A DNA stretch of 64,000 nucleotides, from contig NZ_JALJZZ010000005.1 of NCBI RefSeq assembly GCF_024171565.1, positions 124,001 to 188,000 of the forward strand. The letters run 5' to 3'. Source of the DNA: Okibacterium sp. HSC-33S16. GTDB taxonomy: Bacteria; Actinomycetota; Actinomycetes; Actinomycetales; Microbacteriaceae. The position numbers and the translations under genes were made by a program. Below are positions 26,456-34,363 of this stretch, in pieces (position 1 is the first letter of the stretch; every line of letters begins with the position of its first letter). Under the pieces are notes generated by a model. It was not told where the DNA came from. It did no database searches and worked only from the letters and a program-made list of their open reading frames with translations.

Positions 26456-26833
26456 ATGGCCTCTGTCGACCCCACCGACGATTCGCTGTGGCGATGGGTG
26501 CTCTACGAGTACCGATTCGACCCCGAGCGCAATCAGAAGCGCAACGTCGTGGTCGCCGCGTTCGACAACGAAGACGAGTTCCGGCGGGCGTTCGACGATC
26601 ACCTCGGCCGCCTGCACGCGGAACTCGCAGCGGGCACTCGATCGAGCTTTGGGAGCGTCACCGGGCGGACGATGCCACCCGGCCACCTCGCGGCGCAGAA
26701 GCGCGGGCACGATGTCCGACGAGCCATCGAGCATGGTGTCGACCCGGCGCCTGTGCTTCGGCACGGGCCGCTCCCCGAAGGAATGGCTGTTCTTTCTCTC
26801 TCGTCTTTCGAACTCGACGAGCCGAGTGGGTGA
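26456..26833 (+). CDS. Hypothetical protein, 125 residues
   Basis: Not recognised. It is soluble, without signal peptide or membrane segment, with a mixed-charge N-terminal half (LWRWVLYEYRFDPERNQKRNVVVAAFDNEDEFRRAFDDHLGRLHAEL) and a basic, proline-containing C-terminal half. The divergent cold-shock gene is 41 bases away and menG converges 26 bases downstream. Its codon pattern is ordinary for the window (G/C in third positions), and it is placed in a clean gap between genes, so it is probably real. Confidence 0.65.
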   Translation: MASVDPTDDSLWRWVLYEYRFDPERNQKRNVVVAAFDNEDEFRRAFDDHLGRLHAELAAGTRSSFGSVTGRTMPPGHLAAQKRGHDVRRAIEHGVDPAPVLRHGPLPEGMAVLSLSSFELDEPSG

Positions 26834-26859
26834 CAGGTCGGAGAACCGATCGGCCGTCG

Positions 26860-27567
26860 CTATACCCGCGGCTTGGTTCCCCGGTGCAGCGCGACGATTC
26901 CGCCGGTGAGGTTGCGGTAGGCCACCTCAGTCCAGCCGGCCCCACGCAACCACGACGCCAGCTCGCGCTGTGCTGGCCACGCCTTGATCGAGTCGTTGAG
27001 GTAGTCATACGCGTCGGGGTTCGAGCTCGAGAACTTCACCATCACCGGTGTCACACGTTCGAGGTAGAAGTCGTAGAGGCTCTTCATCACGGCGTTCGGC
27101 GGGGTGGAGAACTCGCAAATGACAATGCGGCCACCCGGTTTGGTGACCCGGAACATCTCGGCGATGGCTTTTTTTGGTTCAACGACGTTCCGCAGTCCGA
27201 ACGAAATCGTGGTGGCGTCAAATTCGTCGTCGCCGAACGGGAGGTCCGTGGCATCCGCTTCAATAAATTGCAGGTTGCGCACGAGCGAGTACTTGCTGCG
27301 GCCGACCTCGATCATGCCTGGCGAGAAGTCAGCGGCAACGACCGTTGCGCCGGACTTGGCGAGCGACGCACTCGATGTTCCGGTACCGGCGGCGAGGTCG
27401 AGGATGCGGTCGCCGGGGTGGGGATCCACCGCGCGCGTGGTGGCGACGCGCCAGAGCAGGTCATTGCCGACGCTCATGACCGTGTTGGTGCGGTCATAGT
27501 GCGTCGAAACCTGATCGAACATGGCGGAGACCTGCGATGGTTGCTTGGAAAGATCTGCCTTGTTCAT
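26860..27567 (-). CDS. menG: Demethylmenaquinone methyltransferase
   Basis: 235-residue SAM-dependent C-methyltransferase (MenG/UbiE family), which makes the last step of menaquinone synthesis. Motif I is RILDLAAGTGTSSASLA; the family signatures YDRTNTVMSVGNDLLWR and ISFGLRNVVEPKKAIAEMFRVTKPGGR are clear. It is a single gene on the minus strand, head-to-head with the DUF1272 and menF genes. The -10 box lies six bases before its ATG. Confidence 0.95.
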   Translation of the reverse strand: MNKADLSKQPSQVSAMFDQVSTHYDRTNTVMSVGNDLLWRVATTRAVDPHPGDRILDLAAGTGTSSASLAKSGATVVAADFSPGMIEVGRSKYSLVRNLQFIEADATDLPFGDDEFDATTISFGLRNVVEPKKAIAEMFRVTKPGGRIVICEFSTPPNAVMKSLYDFYLERVTPVMVKFSSSNPDAYDYLNDSIKAWPAQRELASWLRGAGWTEVAYRNLTGGIVALHRGTKPRV

Positions 27568-27573
27568 GCTCCC

Positions 27574-27579
27574 AGTGTA
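27574..27579 (-). promoter_or_regulatory. -10 box, leaderless, for menG
   Basis: TACACT on the minus strand, six bases before the ATG at 27567. Confidence 0.5.
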
Positions 27580-27649
27580 CGACTGCGCCGCAGGCCCTCA
27601 GCCGCCGGTCGAGACCGATACTCTGGCAGGAATATAGCGAGGAGACCGA

Positions 27650-27895
27650 ATGCTCGACATGCGCCCGAACTGCGAATGCTGCGACCGCGACGTGTCGCCC
27701 GAGGACTCGACGGTTCTGATCTGCTCGTTCGAATGCACCTGGTGCGCCGACTGCGCTGCAACGTTCCGAGAGGGCCGGTGCCCGAACTGCGGCGGCGACC
27801 TGACGCGGCGGCCCACCCGCACGCCGGCGAAGCAGCTCGGCGCGCCGGTATCGACGATTCGTGTGCACAACCCGAACTGCCTCTCAAGTCGCTGA
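27650..27895 (+). CDS. DUF1272 zinc-ribbon-like protein
   Basis: 81-residue protein with a dense cysteine pattern typical of DUF1272: CECCDRDVSPED, ICSFECTWCADCA and RCPNCGG. The four cysteine pairs suggest two zinc sites. The C-terminal 25 residues are basic and unstructured. GAGGAG lies six bases before the ATG. It stands alone between menG (divergent) and menF (same strand, 51-base gap). The function of the family is not known. Confidence 0.85.
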   Translation: MLDMRPNCECCDRDVSPEDSTVLICSFECTWCADCAATFREGRCPNCGGDLTRRPTRTPAKQLGAPVSTIRVHNPNCLSSR

Positions 27896-27934
27896 GCACT
27901 GCTCCGCTCCCAGCCCGGCTTAAGCGCCGAGGCG

Positions 27935-27940
27935 TAGGCT
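27935..27940 (+). promoter_or_regulatory. -10 box, leaderless, for menF
   Basis: TAGGCT, six bases before the GTG at 27947. Confidence 0.5.
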
Positions 27941-27946
27941 GAGAGC

Positions 27947-29215
27947 GTGATTTCACCCGCAACAATCGCACAGCACCCCCGTGTGCAACACCTCACGGTT
28001 TCGACCCACAAGGTCGACGACGTTCGCTCACTGCTCCCCCTCGCTGACCCGCACGATCCACTGCTTTGGTTGCGCCAGGGCAATGGCCTCACCGGATTCG
28101 GCGAAGCGCTCCGGCTCGAATTCTCCGGACCGACCCGCATGCGTGACGCTGCACTGCTGTGGCGAGAGGTAGCGGCAGCGGCACGCGTTTCTGACGAGGT
28201 GCGGATGCCAGGGAGCGGCCTGGTTGCATTCGGCACGTTCGCGTTCGCTGATTCTTCGGCGAAGTCGAGCGTGCTGATCGTCCCGCGCACCATCATCGGT
28301 CGCCGCGACGGCGTCAGCTGGGTCACGCAGATCACGGAGGCCGACACGGACACGGCACCGGTCCCATCCCCTCTTCGATCGACGCCGTTCGGTGATGAGT
28401 ACCGCGTTTCGCTCACCCCGGGCGCCGAGAGCGTCGACGGTTTTCAGGGACATGTCGCCGACGCGGTCGAGCACATCGCCGCCGGTGACGTCGACAAGGT
28501 GGTGCTCTCGCGTGACCTCACCGGTCATCTTCCGGCCGGTGCCGACCTGAGGCGGGTGCTCGCTGACCTCGCTCTCGGTTACCCGAACTGCTGGACATAC
28601 TCGGTCGATGGTCTCGTCGGTTCCAGCCCGGAAACCCTCGTCACTGTCTCGAAGGGAACGGTCACCGCGCGCGTGCTGGCCGGAACGAGCTCGCGCGGTC
28701 GCGACGCCGAGAGCGACTCACAGGCCGCTGTCGATCTGCAGTCGAGCGCCAAGGATCAGGACGAGCACCAGTTCGCCGTGCAGAGTGTGCTCGACTCGCT
28801 CCGGCCGCATACCGAACACGTGATGACGAGCGAGATGCCGTTTACGCTCAAGCTGCCGAACCTCTGGCACCTGGCCACCGACGTCGAGGGAAGCCTCACC
28901 GACGACGCCACATCGCTCGACCTCATTGACGCCCTCCACCCGACAGCCGCAGTGGCCGGTGCACCAACCGATCGAGCCGTCGCCCTGATCGATGAGCTCG
29001 AGCCGTTCGATCGGGGTCGGTACGCCGGACCGGTTGGCTGGGTGAACGCCGCAGGTGACGGCGAATGGGCGATCGCTCTCCGCAGCGCGCAGGTGGAACC
29101 GAACGGCGATGTCACCGCATATGCCGGCTGCGGTATCGTCGCCGAGTCGGTTCCAGAGAAGGAACTTGCCGAGACCCGGATGAAGTTCCGGCCGATTCTC
29201 GACGCGTTCGCCTAG
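27947..29215 (+). CDS. menF: Isochorismate synthase
   Basis: 422-residue chorismate-utilising enzyme. The C-terminal catalytic domain (about 150-420) has DKVVLSRDL, GSSPETLVTV, RVLAGTSSRG and LHPTAAVAGAPTDRA, which hold the magnesium ligands and general acid of the family. It converts chorismate to isochorismate, the first committed step to menaquinone. It starts with GTG. The assignment to menaquinone rather than siderophore synthesis comes from the surrounding menG, menD, menA, menE, menB and menC. Its stop overlaps the end of the convergent PPK2 gene by four bases. Confidence 0.93.
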   Translation: MISPATIAQHPRVQHLTVSTHKVDDVRSLLPLADPHDPLLWLRQGNGLTGFGEALRLEFSGPTRMRDAALLWREVAAAARVSDEVRMPGSGLVAFGTFAFADSSAKSSVLIVPRTIIGRRDGVSWVTQITEADTDTAPVPSPLRSTPFGDEYRVSLTPGAESVDGFQGHVADAVEHIAAGDVDKVVLSRDLTGHLPAGADLRRVLADLALGYPNCWTYSVDGLVGSSPETLVTVSKGTVTARVLAGTSSRGRDAESDSQAAVDLQSSAKDQDEHQFAVQSVLDSLRPHTEHVMTSEMPFTLKLPNLWHLATDVEGSLTDDATSLDLIDALHPTAAVAGAPTDRAVALIDELEPFDRGRYAGPVGWVNAAGDGEWAIALRSAQVEPNGDVTAYAGCGIVAESVPEKELAETRMKFRPILDAFA

Positions 29216-30102
29216 GCGCGAACGGCCTCCACGCTCGACGCCTCGAGGCGCGCTTTCTGCTCTTCGACGTCGAAGTCCGCTGTTGGCCACTGCGGGTCGA
29301 TCGCGGTGAGCGCGTTGAGCAACAGGCGCTGCACCGCCACGCGCGCGTACCACTTGTGATTCGCCGGAACCACAAACCACGGCGCGGCCTCGGTCGATGT
29401 GCGTTCCAGAACGTCCTGATATGCGGCCTGGTAGTCGGGCCAGAGCTGCCGCTCGTCAATATCCCCCGTGTTGAACTTCCAGTGCTTGTCCGGCCGGTCG
29501 AGCCGCTCAGCCAACCGGCGCTTCTGCTCGTCCGGGCTGATCTGCAGCATCACTTTGACCACCCGGATCGAGCGGTCGACGAGCCGCGACTCGAAATCGA
29601 GGATCGCGTCGAACCGGCGCTCGATCTCTGCCTCCTCGGCGAGGTGGCGCACCTGGCCGATCAATACGTCCTCATAATGCGAGCGGTCAAAGACCCCGAT
29701 GAATCCCGGATCGGGAACGCGTCGCTCGATCCGCCACAGAAAGTCGTGGCTCAGTTCTTCCTCGGTTGGCGCCTTGAACGCCGTGAGCGCGACGCCTTGC
29801 GGGTCGACCGCTCCGACCACGTGTCGCACGATGCCACCCTTGCCCGCCGTGTCCATGGCCTGCAGCACGAGCAGAACTGCGTCTGGCGCTCCACCCTTCG
29901 ACGCCGCAAACAGGCGTTCCTGCTTGTCGCTCAACAGTTGGGCATCGGCGAGCAATTCGGCTTTCCCCTCGGCCTTTCCGCCGTCGAAGCCGGGCGGCGC
30001 ATCCGGATCCACATCGGCAAGCACGAAACCCTGCTCCACTCGAAGTAGAGCAGAGGGGTCTGCCCGCCATGCCGACGCTGGTCGAATCTTCTTGGGACTC
30101 AT
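29212..30102 (-). CDS. ppk2: Polyphosphate kinase 2 family protein
   Basis: 296-residue PPK2-type phosphotransferase that moves phosphate between polyphosphate and nucleotides. The P-loop-like motif QAMDTAGKGGIVRHVVG, the second motif FDRSHYEDVL and the lid RLAERLDRPDKHWKFNTGDIDERQLW are all present. The length is that of single-domain class I/III members; class III enzymes phosphorylate both AMP and ADP, but the class cannot be settled by eye. It sits between menF and menD without obvious operon linkage. Confidence 0.92.
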   Translation of the reverse strand: MSPKKIRPASAWRADPSALLRVEQGFVLADVDPDAPPGFDGGKAEGKAELLADAQLLSDKQERLFAASKGGAPDAVLLVLQAMDTAGKGGIVRHVVGAVDPQGVALTAFKAPTEEELSHDFLWRIERRVPDPGFIGVFDRSHYEDVLIGQVRHLAEEAEIERRFDAILDFESRLVDRSIRVVKVMLQISPDEQKRRLAERLDRPDKHWKFNTGDIDERQLWPDYQAAYQDVLERTSTEAAPWFVVPANHKWYARVAVQRLLLNALTAIDPQWPTADFDVEEQKARLEASSVEAVRA

Positions 30103-30164
30103 TCCGCCAGTGTGGTCCTTGCGGCCAGCGCTCTCAAGAGTGCGGGCCAGAAAAGCCTGCGGGG

Positions 30165-31868
30165 TCAGCGAGGAAGCGGAACCTCGATGAGAATCCCGGA
30201 TGCCGTCGGTGCCGTCAGCGCCTGATCGAGCGACGAGCGGGTGGTCGCCTTCACATAATCCCAGCCATAGGCTTCTGCGAGCGCTTCCAGGTTCACCGAC
30301 TGCGGGGTATAGAGCACCCGATCGATGTCCGCTTCGTCGGTGGACTGAGCTACCTCAAGCCCGTCAAAGATCGTTCCGCCACCGTCGTTTCCGACGATCA
30401 CCTGGATGCGCGGCATCCGCTCACCGGGTGAGCTCAACAACGCGCCAGCATCGTGGAGGAGGGTCAGATCACCGAGCAACACCCGGGTGATCCCTGCGCC
30501 GTCGTGCTGGCTCGCCGCGGCGATGCCGAGTGCCGTCGACACGGTTCCGTCGATCCCGGCCAGGCCGCGGTTCGAGTGCACGTGAATTTTCTTGCCGGGC
30601 ACCGCGGCGTCCACGTCGCGAATGAGGCGTGACGCGCCGAGCACGAGCCGGTCGTGCGGCCAGGTCGCTCCCCACACGGCGAGGGCGAGCGATCGGCGGT
30701 CGAGTGGTGCCCGCACGGCTTCGAACTCGCTCTTGACGTAGGCCAGGCGGGTGGCCGGGTCATGCGAGTGGGCCGCCTCGAGATCGGGTGCCTTGTCGGT
30801 CGAACGCGCGTCGACGAGTTGCCGCGACGCGGTGATCCACGAGCCGAGCCAGGCCCGGTCGATGCTTCCCTCAACAATATTGACCGCACCGACGATGTGC
30901 GCGGCTCGACGCCCGGGGTTGTACACCTCGTCACCCGTTGGCGCGACGACGATCACCTCGACTCCCTCGCGGGAGAGCAGTGCAGGAACCTGGCGGCTCA
31001 ACGTCGGGTGGCCAAACACCACGGCTCGCTCGACGCGGCCACCGAACTCGGGCTCACCGAGGAGCTCGCGGTACGCGACGACGAGGTTGCGACCGAAGCG
31101 CGAGCCGCTCGATACCTCGGCAATCAGGGGCCAGCCGCCGGCGTGCGCGAGCGCTTCGGCGATCGGCCCGGAGCCGTGCCCGGCGATCACGACGGTGCGC
31201 TTGCCGCGGTCGAGCAGCATGCCGGGTCGGGTGATTTGCGGCACTCGAGTCTCGTGCGCCGGAGCGTCCGCTGTCTCGGTTTCGCCCGCTGGCAGGCGAT
31301 CGGCGAGTGACCGCGACAACGGTTCGCGCAGCGGGAGGTTGACGTGCACGGGCCCCGCACTGGCGCGACCGGCACCTCGGGCGGCGGCGACCGCGCTACG
31401 GGCGAGCTCGGCCGCGTCGGCCCGTTCGCCCGGCGCACCGGTTGGCGCAACGACGTCGCGGGTGAACCGCACAGCCTCGCCGAAGATGCCGACCTGATGG
31501 GTGGTCTGGTTCGAGCGGATCCCCCGCAACTCAACCGGGCGGTCAGCGGTGATCAGCAACAGCGGAACGTCAGACGAGTGAGCCTCAAGAACCGCGGGGT
31601 GCAGGTTGGCGACGGCCGTGCCGCTCGTGACGATGACAACGGCGGGCTGACCGGTCTCAAGGGACAAGCCGAGCGCAAAGAAACCGGCTACCCGCTCATC
31701 GATGCGAACGTGCAGCCGCACCTCACCGGCGCGTTCCAGCGCCCGGGCAGCGAGCGCGAGTGCCTGCGACCGGGATCCGGGGCACACGACAATATCGGTG
31801 ACACCCTGCCGAATGCATTCCTCGAGAAGTGCGAGCGCGTAATCGGTTGCCGGACTGGCGTCAGGCAT
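30165..31868 (-). CDS. menD: SEPHCHC synthase
   Basis: 567-residue thiamine diphosphate enzyme that joins isochorismate and 2-oxoglutarate in menaquinone synthesis. The N terminus (SPATDYALALLEECIRQGVTDIVVCPGSRSQALALAA) carries the conserved ThDP-activating region; the cofactor-binding parts are HVHSNRGLAGIDGTVSTALG and IVGNDGGGTIFDGL. The ATG at 31868 overlaps the stop of the upstream PLDc_N gene by eight bases; the frame runs to 31937 inside that gene but the family begins at 31868. Probably translationally coupled. Confidence 0.95.
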   Translation of the reverse strand: MPDASPATDYALALLEECIRQGVTDIVVCPGSRSQALALAARALERAGEVRLHVRIDERVAGFFALGLSLETGQPAVVIVTSGTAVANLHPAVLEAHSSDVPLLLITADRPVELRGIRSNQTTHQVGIFGEAVRFTRDVVAPTGAPGERADAAELARSAVAAARGAGRASAGPVHVNLPLREPLSRSLADRLPAGETETADAPAHETRVPQITRPGMLLDRGKRTVVIAGHGSGPIAEALAHAGGWPLIAEVSSGSRFGRNLVVAYRELLGEPEFGGRVERAVVFGHPTLSRQVPALLSREGVEVIVVAPTGDEVYNPGRRAAHIVGAVNIVEGSIDRAWLGSWITASRQLVDARSTDKAPDLEAAHSHDPATRLAYVKSEFEAVRAPLDRRSLALAVWGATWPHDRLVLGASRLIRDVDAAVPGKKIHVHSNRGLAGIDGTVSTALGIAAASQHDGAGITRVLLGDLTLLHDAGALLSSPGERMPRIQVIVGNDGGGTIFDGLEVAQSTDEADIDRVLYTPQSVNLEALAEAYGWDYVKATTRSSLDQALTAPTASGILIEVPLPR

Positions 31869-32271
31869 CCGCCCTGCCCGTGTCATCAGGCTTGGGCTTC
31901 GGATCCGGGTGCTTATCCGGAGTCGGTTTCGACCCACCCGGTTCGTGCGGATCTACTCCGTCAGAGTCGAGCGACGCAAGCTCTTCCTCGAGTCGGCGGA
32001 TGCGCTCGTCCTGCTCCTTGTCGCGCCCCAGCGTTCCGATGAAGGCGGGATCGTCGTCCGGAGCGAGTCGCGGTCGTGCGACCTGACCGGCGCGGCCACG
32101 GCCAACGGTGAACCACAGAAGCAGTCCGAGAACCGGCAACAGCAGGATGATGACGAGCCAGACCGGCTTGGGGAGTCCGCGGACCCTGTCGTGCGCCATC
32201 ATGGCGCAATCGATCACCGCGTAGATCGTCGCAACAACGACCACGACCGCGAGAATGAGGAGCCAACGCAT
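31861..32271 (-). CDS. PLDc_N domain membrane protein
   Basis: 136-residue small membrane protein with two hydrophobic helices (about 3-22 and 38-60) joined by the basic loop DRVRGLPKPVWLVIILLLP, the PLDc_N pattern found in cardiolipin-synthase N termini and stand-alone actinobacterial proteins. The rest (65-136) is polar, acidic and disordered. The -10 box lies six bases upstream of the ATG, so this gene probably leads the transcript that includes menD. The role is unknown. Confidence 0.82.
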   Translation of the reverse strand: MRWLLILAVVVVVATIYAVIDCAMMAHDRVRGLPKPVWLVIILLLPVLGLLLWFTVGRGRAGQVARPRLAPDDDPAFIGTLGRDKEQDERIRRLEEELASLDSDGVDPHEPGGSKPTPDKHPDPKPKPDDTGRADA

Positions 32272-32277
32272 ACCCTC

Positions 32278-32283
32278 ATCGTA
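32278..32283 (-). promoter_or_regulatory. -10 box, leaderless, for PLDc_N-menD
   Basis: TACGAT on the minus strand, six bases before the ATG at 32271. Confidence 0.45.
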
Positions 32284-32374
32284 GCCTCAGCGACTGGGAA
32301 ATCCCCCGGCGATCACGAACCGCTGAGGCGTACTCACAGTTGATTCGTCCGCCGTCCTCCCAGACTCCGACGCA

Positions 32375-32380
32375 TACACT
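32375..32380 (+). promoter_or_regulatory. -10 box, leaderless, for the DUF4229 gene
   Basis: TACACT, seven bases before the GTG at 32388. Confidence 0.5.
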
Positions 32381-32387
32381 GGAAACC

Positions 32388-32705
32388 GTGAAACGCATTC
32401 CTCCGGTGGTGACCTACACGGTGCTTCGTCTCCTGACGTTTGCCGTTCCGCTTGCCCTTCTCCTGCTTCTCAACTTCGAGCCCTGGGTAGCAACGGTCCT
32501 CGCCGCGATCATCGGCTTGAGCGTGTCATACATCTTCCTGCGCTCCCCGCGCGAGCAGGTTGCCGCTGAGCTGTACGAACGCCGGCACGGCAACCGCGTT
32601 TCCGACACGCAGGATGAAGATGCGGAGGACGCCGTGACAGGCGATGTTTCGAAAACGGATGCCACAACATCCGTTCCCGAAACTCCTTCACCGACCGAGA
32701 AGTAG
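32388..32705 (+). CDS. DUF4229 membrane protein
   Basis: 105-residue protein with two hydrophobic helices (VLRLLTFAVPLALLLLLNF and WVATVLAAIIGLSVSYIFL) and the motif REQVAAELYERRHG, all typical of DUF4229, a family linked to menaquinone loci of actinobacteria. The GTG at 32388 follows a -10 box by seven bases; a TTG at 32340 would add 16 unconserved residues. Its stop codon is directly next to the stop of the convergent menA gene with no base between. Confidence 0.82.
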   Translation: MKRIPPVVTYTVLRLLTFAVPLALLLLLNFEPWVATVLAAIIGLSVSYIFLRSPREQVAAELYERRHGNRVSDTQDEDAEDAVTGDVSKTDATTSVPETPSPTEK

Positions 32706-33689
32706 CTACTTCCAGAACGCCAGAAACAGGGCGATGCCGTAGAGCAACTGGGTCAGACCGGTCAACTTGAGGGCGAGGATGTACTCCTTGGGAGTGCGCG
32801 CTGTTGCGACGATAATCGCCGCCGGCAGCGCCGCCAGCAGCGCGAAGAGCGCGAACCAGGCAACCGGGAACAGAATGGCAATCCACACCGCAATGCCGAA
32901 CGGTGCCAGCAGGCAGACGATGTAGAGCACGCGGCTCGGCACCGTCCCGAGGAACGTCGTCAATGTGCGCTTTCCGGCAACCCGGTCCTGCGCGATGTCA
33001 CGAATGTTATTCACGATGAGCGTCGCAACCGAGATGAGCCCAACGCCGATCGCGCCGAACCACGCCTCCTGCGTGACGTCGAGAATCTGCACGAAGGTTG
33101 TGCCGACCGTAGCGACAAGCCCGAAGAAGATGAAGACGAACAGCTCGCCAAGCGCGAGGTAGCCGTAGGGGCGCTTGCCACCGGTGTAGAACCAGGCGGC
33201 GACGATCGCGAGTGCACCGACGATCAGCAGCCACCACTGCGCCGTGAGGATGGTGAGGGCGAGGCCGGCGACGGCCGCGATACCGAAGAAGATCAGGGCG
33301 GCGGTGAGCACAGCCTTCGGGGTGGCCTTACCGCTGCCGACGAGGCGGAACGGGCCGACGCGGTCACGGTCGGTGCCACGGATGCCGTCGGAGTAGTCGT
33401 TGGCGTAGTTCACGGCGATCTGCAGGCTCACGGCCACGACGAGGCAGAGCAGGGCGCGCACCCAGTGGTACTGGCCCGGGTCGCTTGCGGCGATCGCCGC
33501 ACCGGTGCCCACAAGAACGGGAGAGATCGACATCGGCAGCGTCGGGATCCGAGCGCCGGCCACCCAGTCGCTGAACCGTGCTGGCCGCACCTCGTCGTAG
33601 ACGCGTGCCGCCGGGTTTCCGCTCTTGCCCTTGCGCTTGGCGGTGGTGGGCGCCTTCGGCGGTGTACGTCTCTGCTGCTGAGCTGCCAC
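32706..33689 (-). CDS. menA: 1,4-dihydroxy-2-naphthoate polyprenyltransferase
   Basis: 327-residue UbiA-superfamily membrane enzyme that attaches the polyprenyl tail to DHNA. The first aspartate-rich motif is NDYSDGIRGTDRD and the second is DIAQDRVAGKRTLTT. About eight or nine hydrophobic segments are visible, after a basic N-terminal extension of about 35 residues (AQQQRRTPPKAPTTAKRKGK). The polyprenyl donor would come from the synthase at 14411. It ends exactly where the convergent DUF4229 gene ends. Confidence 0.95.
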   Translation of the reverse strand: MAAQQQRRTPPKAPTTAKRKGKSGNPAARVYDEVRPARFSDWVAGARIPTLPMSISPVLVGTGAAIAASDPGQYHWVRALLCLVVAVSLQIAVNYANDYSDGIRGTDRDRVGPFRLVGSGKATPKAVLTAALIFFGIAAVAGLALTILTAQWWLLIVGALAIVAAWFYTGGKRPYGYLALGELFVFIFFGLVATVGTTFVQILDVTQEAWFGAIGVGLISVATLIVNNIRDIAQDRVAGKRTLTTFLGTVPSRVLYIVCLLAPFGIAVWIAILFPVAWFALFALLAALPAAIIVATARTPKEYILALKLTGLTQLLYGIALFLAFWK

Positions 33690-33772
33690 GCGGCAACCTC
33701 CCTCTGTTCCGGTGAGAGTTTACCGGGCGGCGTGCCTGCGAATCCGTTCGCTCAGGGCAAACGCCGGGCACT

Positions 33773-33801
33773 TTGAACTTTTTCGAGAGCGTGGCTACCA
33801 T
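33773..33801 (+). promoter_or_regulatory. Candidate hsp20 promoter
   Basis: TTGAAC (33773-33778), 17-base spacer, TACCAT (33796-33801). The HAIR operator begins ten bases downstream and would cover the transcription start. Confidence 0.4.
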
Positions 33802-33811
33802 AGATATCGAA

Positions 33812-33832
33812 GTTGAGTCACATCGACTCAAC
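33812..33832. promoter_or_regulatory. HspR operator (HAIR) before hsp20
   Basis: GTTGAGT-N7-ACTCAAC, a perfect 7+7 inverted repeat with a 7-base spacer. It matches the HAIR consensus CTTGAGT-N7-ACTCAAG bound by the heat-shock repressor HspR in actinobacteria, except for the outermost pair. It lies 40 bases before the hsp20 start. HspR itself is not in the window. Confidence 0.85.
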
Positions 33833-33872
33833 TCCACAGGTTAGACATAGTTGAGAGTAAAGGAGAGATCCT

Positions 33873-34319
33873 ATGGCACTGAACTTTGACCCCTTCCGCG
33901 ACCTCGACCGCATGACCGACTCCCTGCTTCGCCAGGGCCCGCGGCTGATGCCCGTCGACCTCTTCCGCGATGGTGACCACTACGTCCTGTCAGCCGACCT
34001 GCCCGGCGTCGACCCGGGATCCGTTGACATCGACGTCGATGGCCAGCTGCTGACGATCCGCGCCGAGCGCACACTCACCGCCGGCGAAGGCATGAAGTGG
34101 CTGTCCCGCGAGCGCATGACCGGTTCATTCCTCCGCCAGATCAGCCTCGGCCAGGGCATCGACACCGAGCGCATCGAGGCGAGCTACACCAACGGTGTGC
34201 TCACGGTCACCATTCCGGTGTCGGAGAAGGCGAAGCCACGCAAGATCGAGGTCTCGCTGGCGAACGAGCAGCCCGACACGCTGCGCGTACCTGAAACACA
34301 GGGGGCGGTCGAAAGCTGA
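33873..34319 (+). CDS. Hsp20/alpha-crystallin family small heat-shock protein
   Basis: 148-residue ATP-independent chaperone that holds unfolding proteins in solution. The alpha-crystallin domain runs about 38-130 (VLSADLPGVDPGSVDIDVDGQLLTIRAERTL, then ASYTNGVLTVTIPVSEKAKPRKIEV). AAGGAGAG lies just before the ATG. The upstream HAIR operator makes HspR-controlled heat induction very likely, and a strong shared terminator follows the stop. Confidence 0.95.
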   Translation: MALNFDPFRDLDRMTDSLLRQGPRLMPVDLFRDGDHYVLSADLPGVDPGSVDIDVDGQLLTIRAERTLTAGEGMKWLSRERMTGSFLRQISLGQGIDTERIEASYTNGVLTVTIPVSEKAKPRKIEVSLANEQPDTLRVPETQGAVES

Positions 34320-34328
34320 CCTCCCACA

Positions 34329-34359
34329 CGAAAGGCCGGGGCCCTGCTCCGGCCTTTCG
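34329..34359. terminator. Bidirectional terminator of hsp20 and menE
   Basis: Perfect 11-bp stem CGAAAGGCCGG (34329-34339) / CCGGCCTTTCG (34349-34359) with a 9-base loop. The A and T runs inside the stem would give U-rich ends in both directions. It lies in the 44-base gap between the convergent genes. Confidence 0.88.
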
Positions 34360-34363
34360 CTCG

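Noticed and set aside
26257-27942. Plus-strand 561-residue open frame
   Set aside because: Runs antisense through menG and out of frame through the 125-residue gene and DUF1272; composition is Arg/His-rich shadow type.
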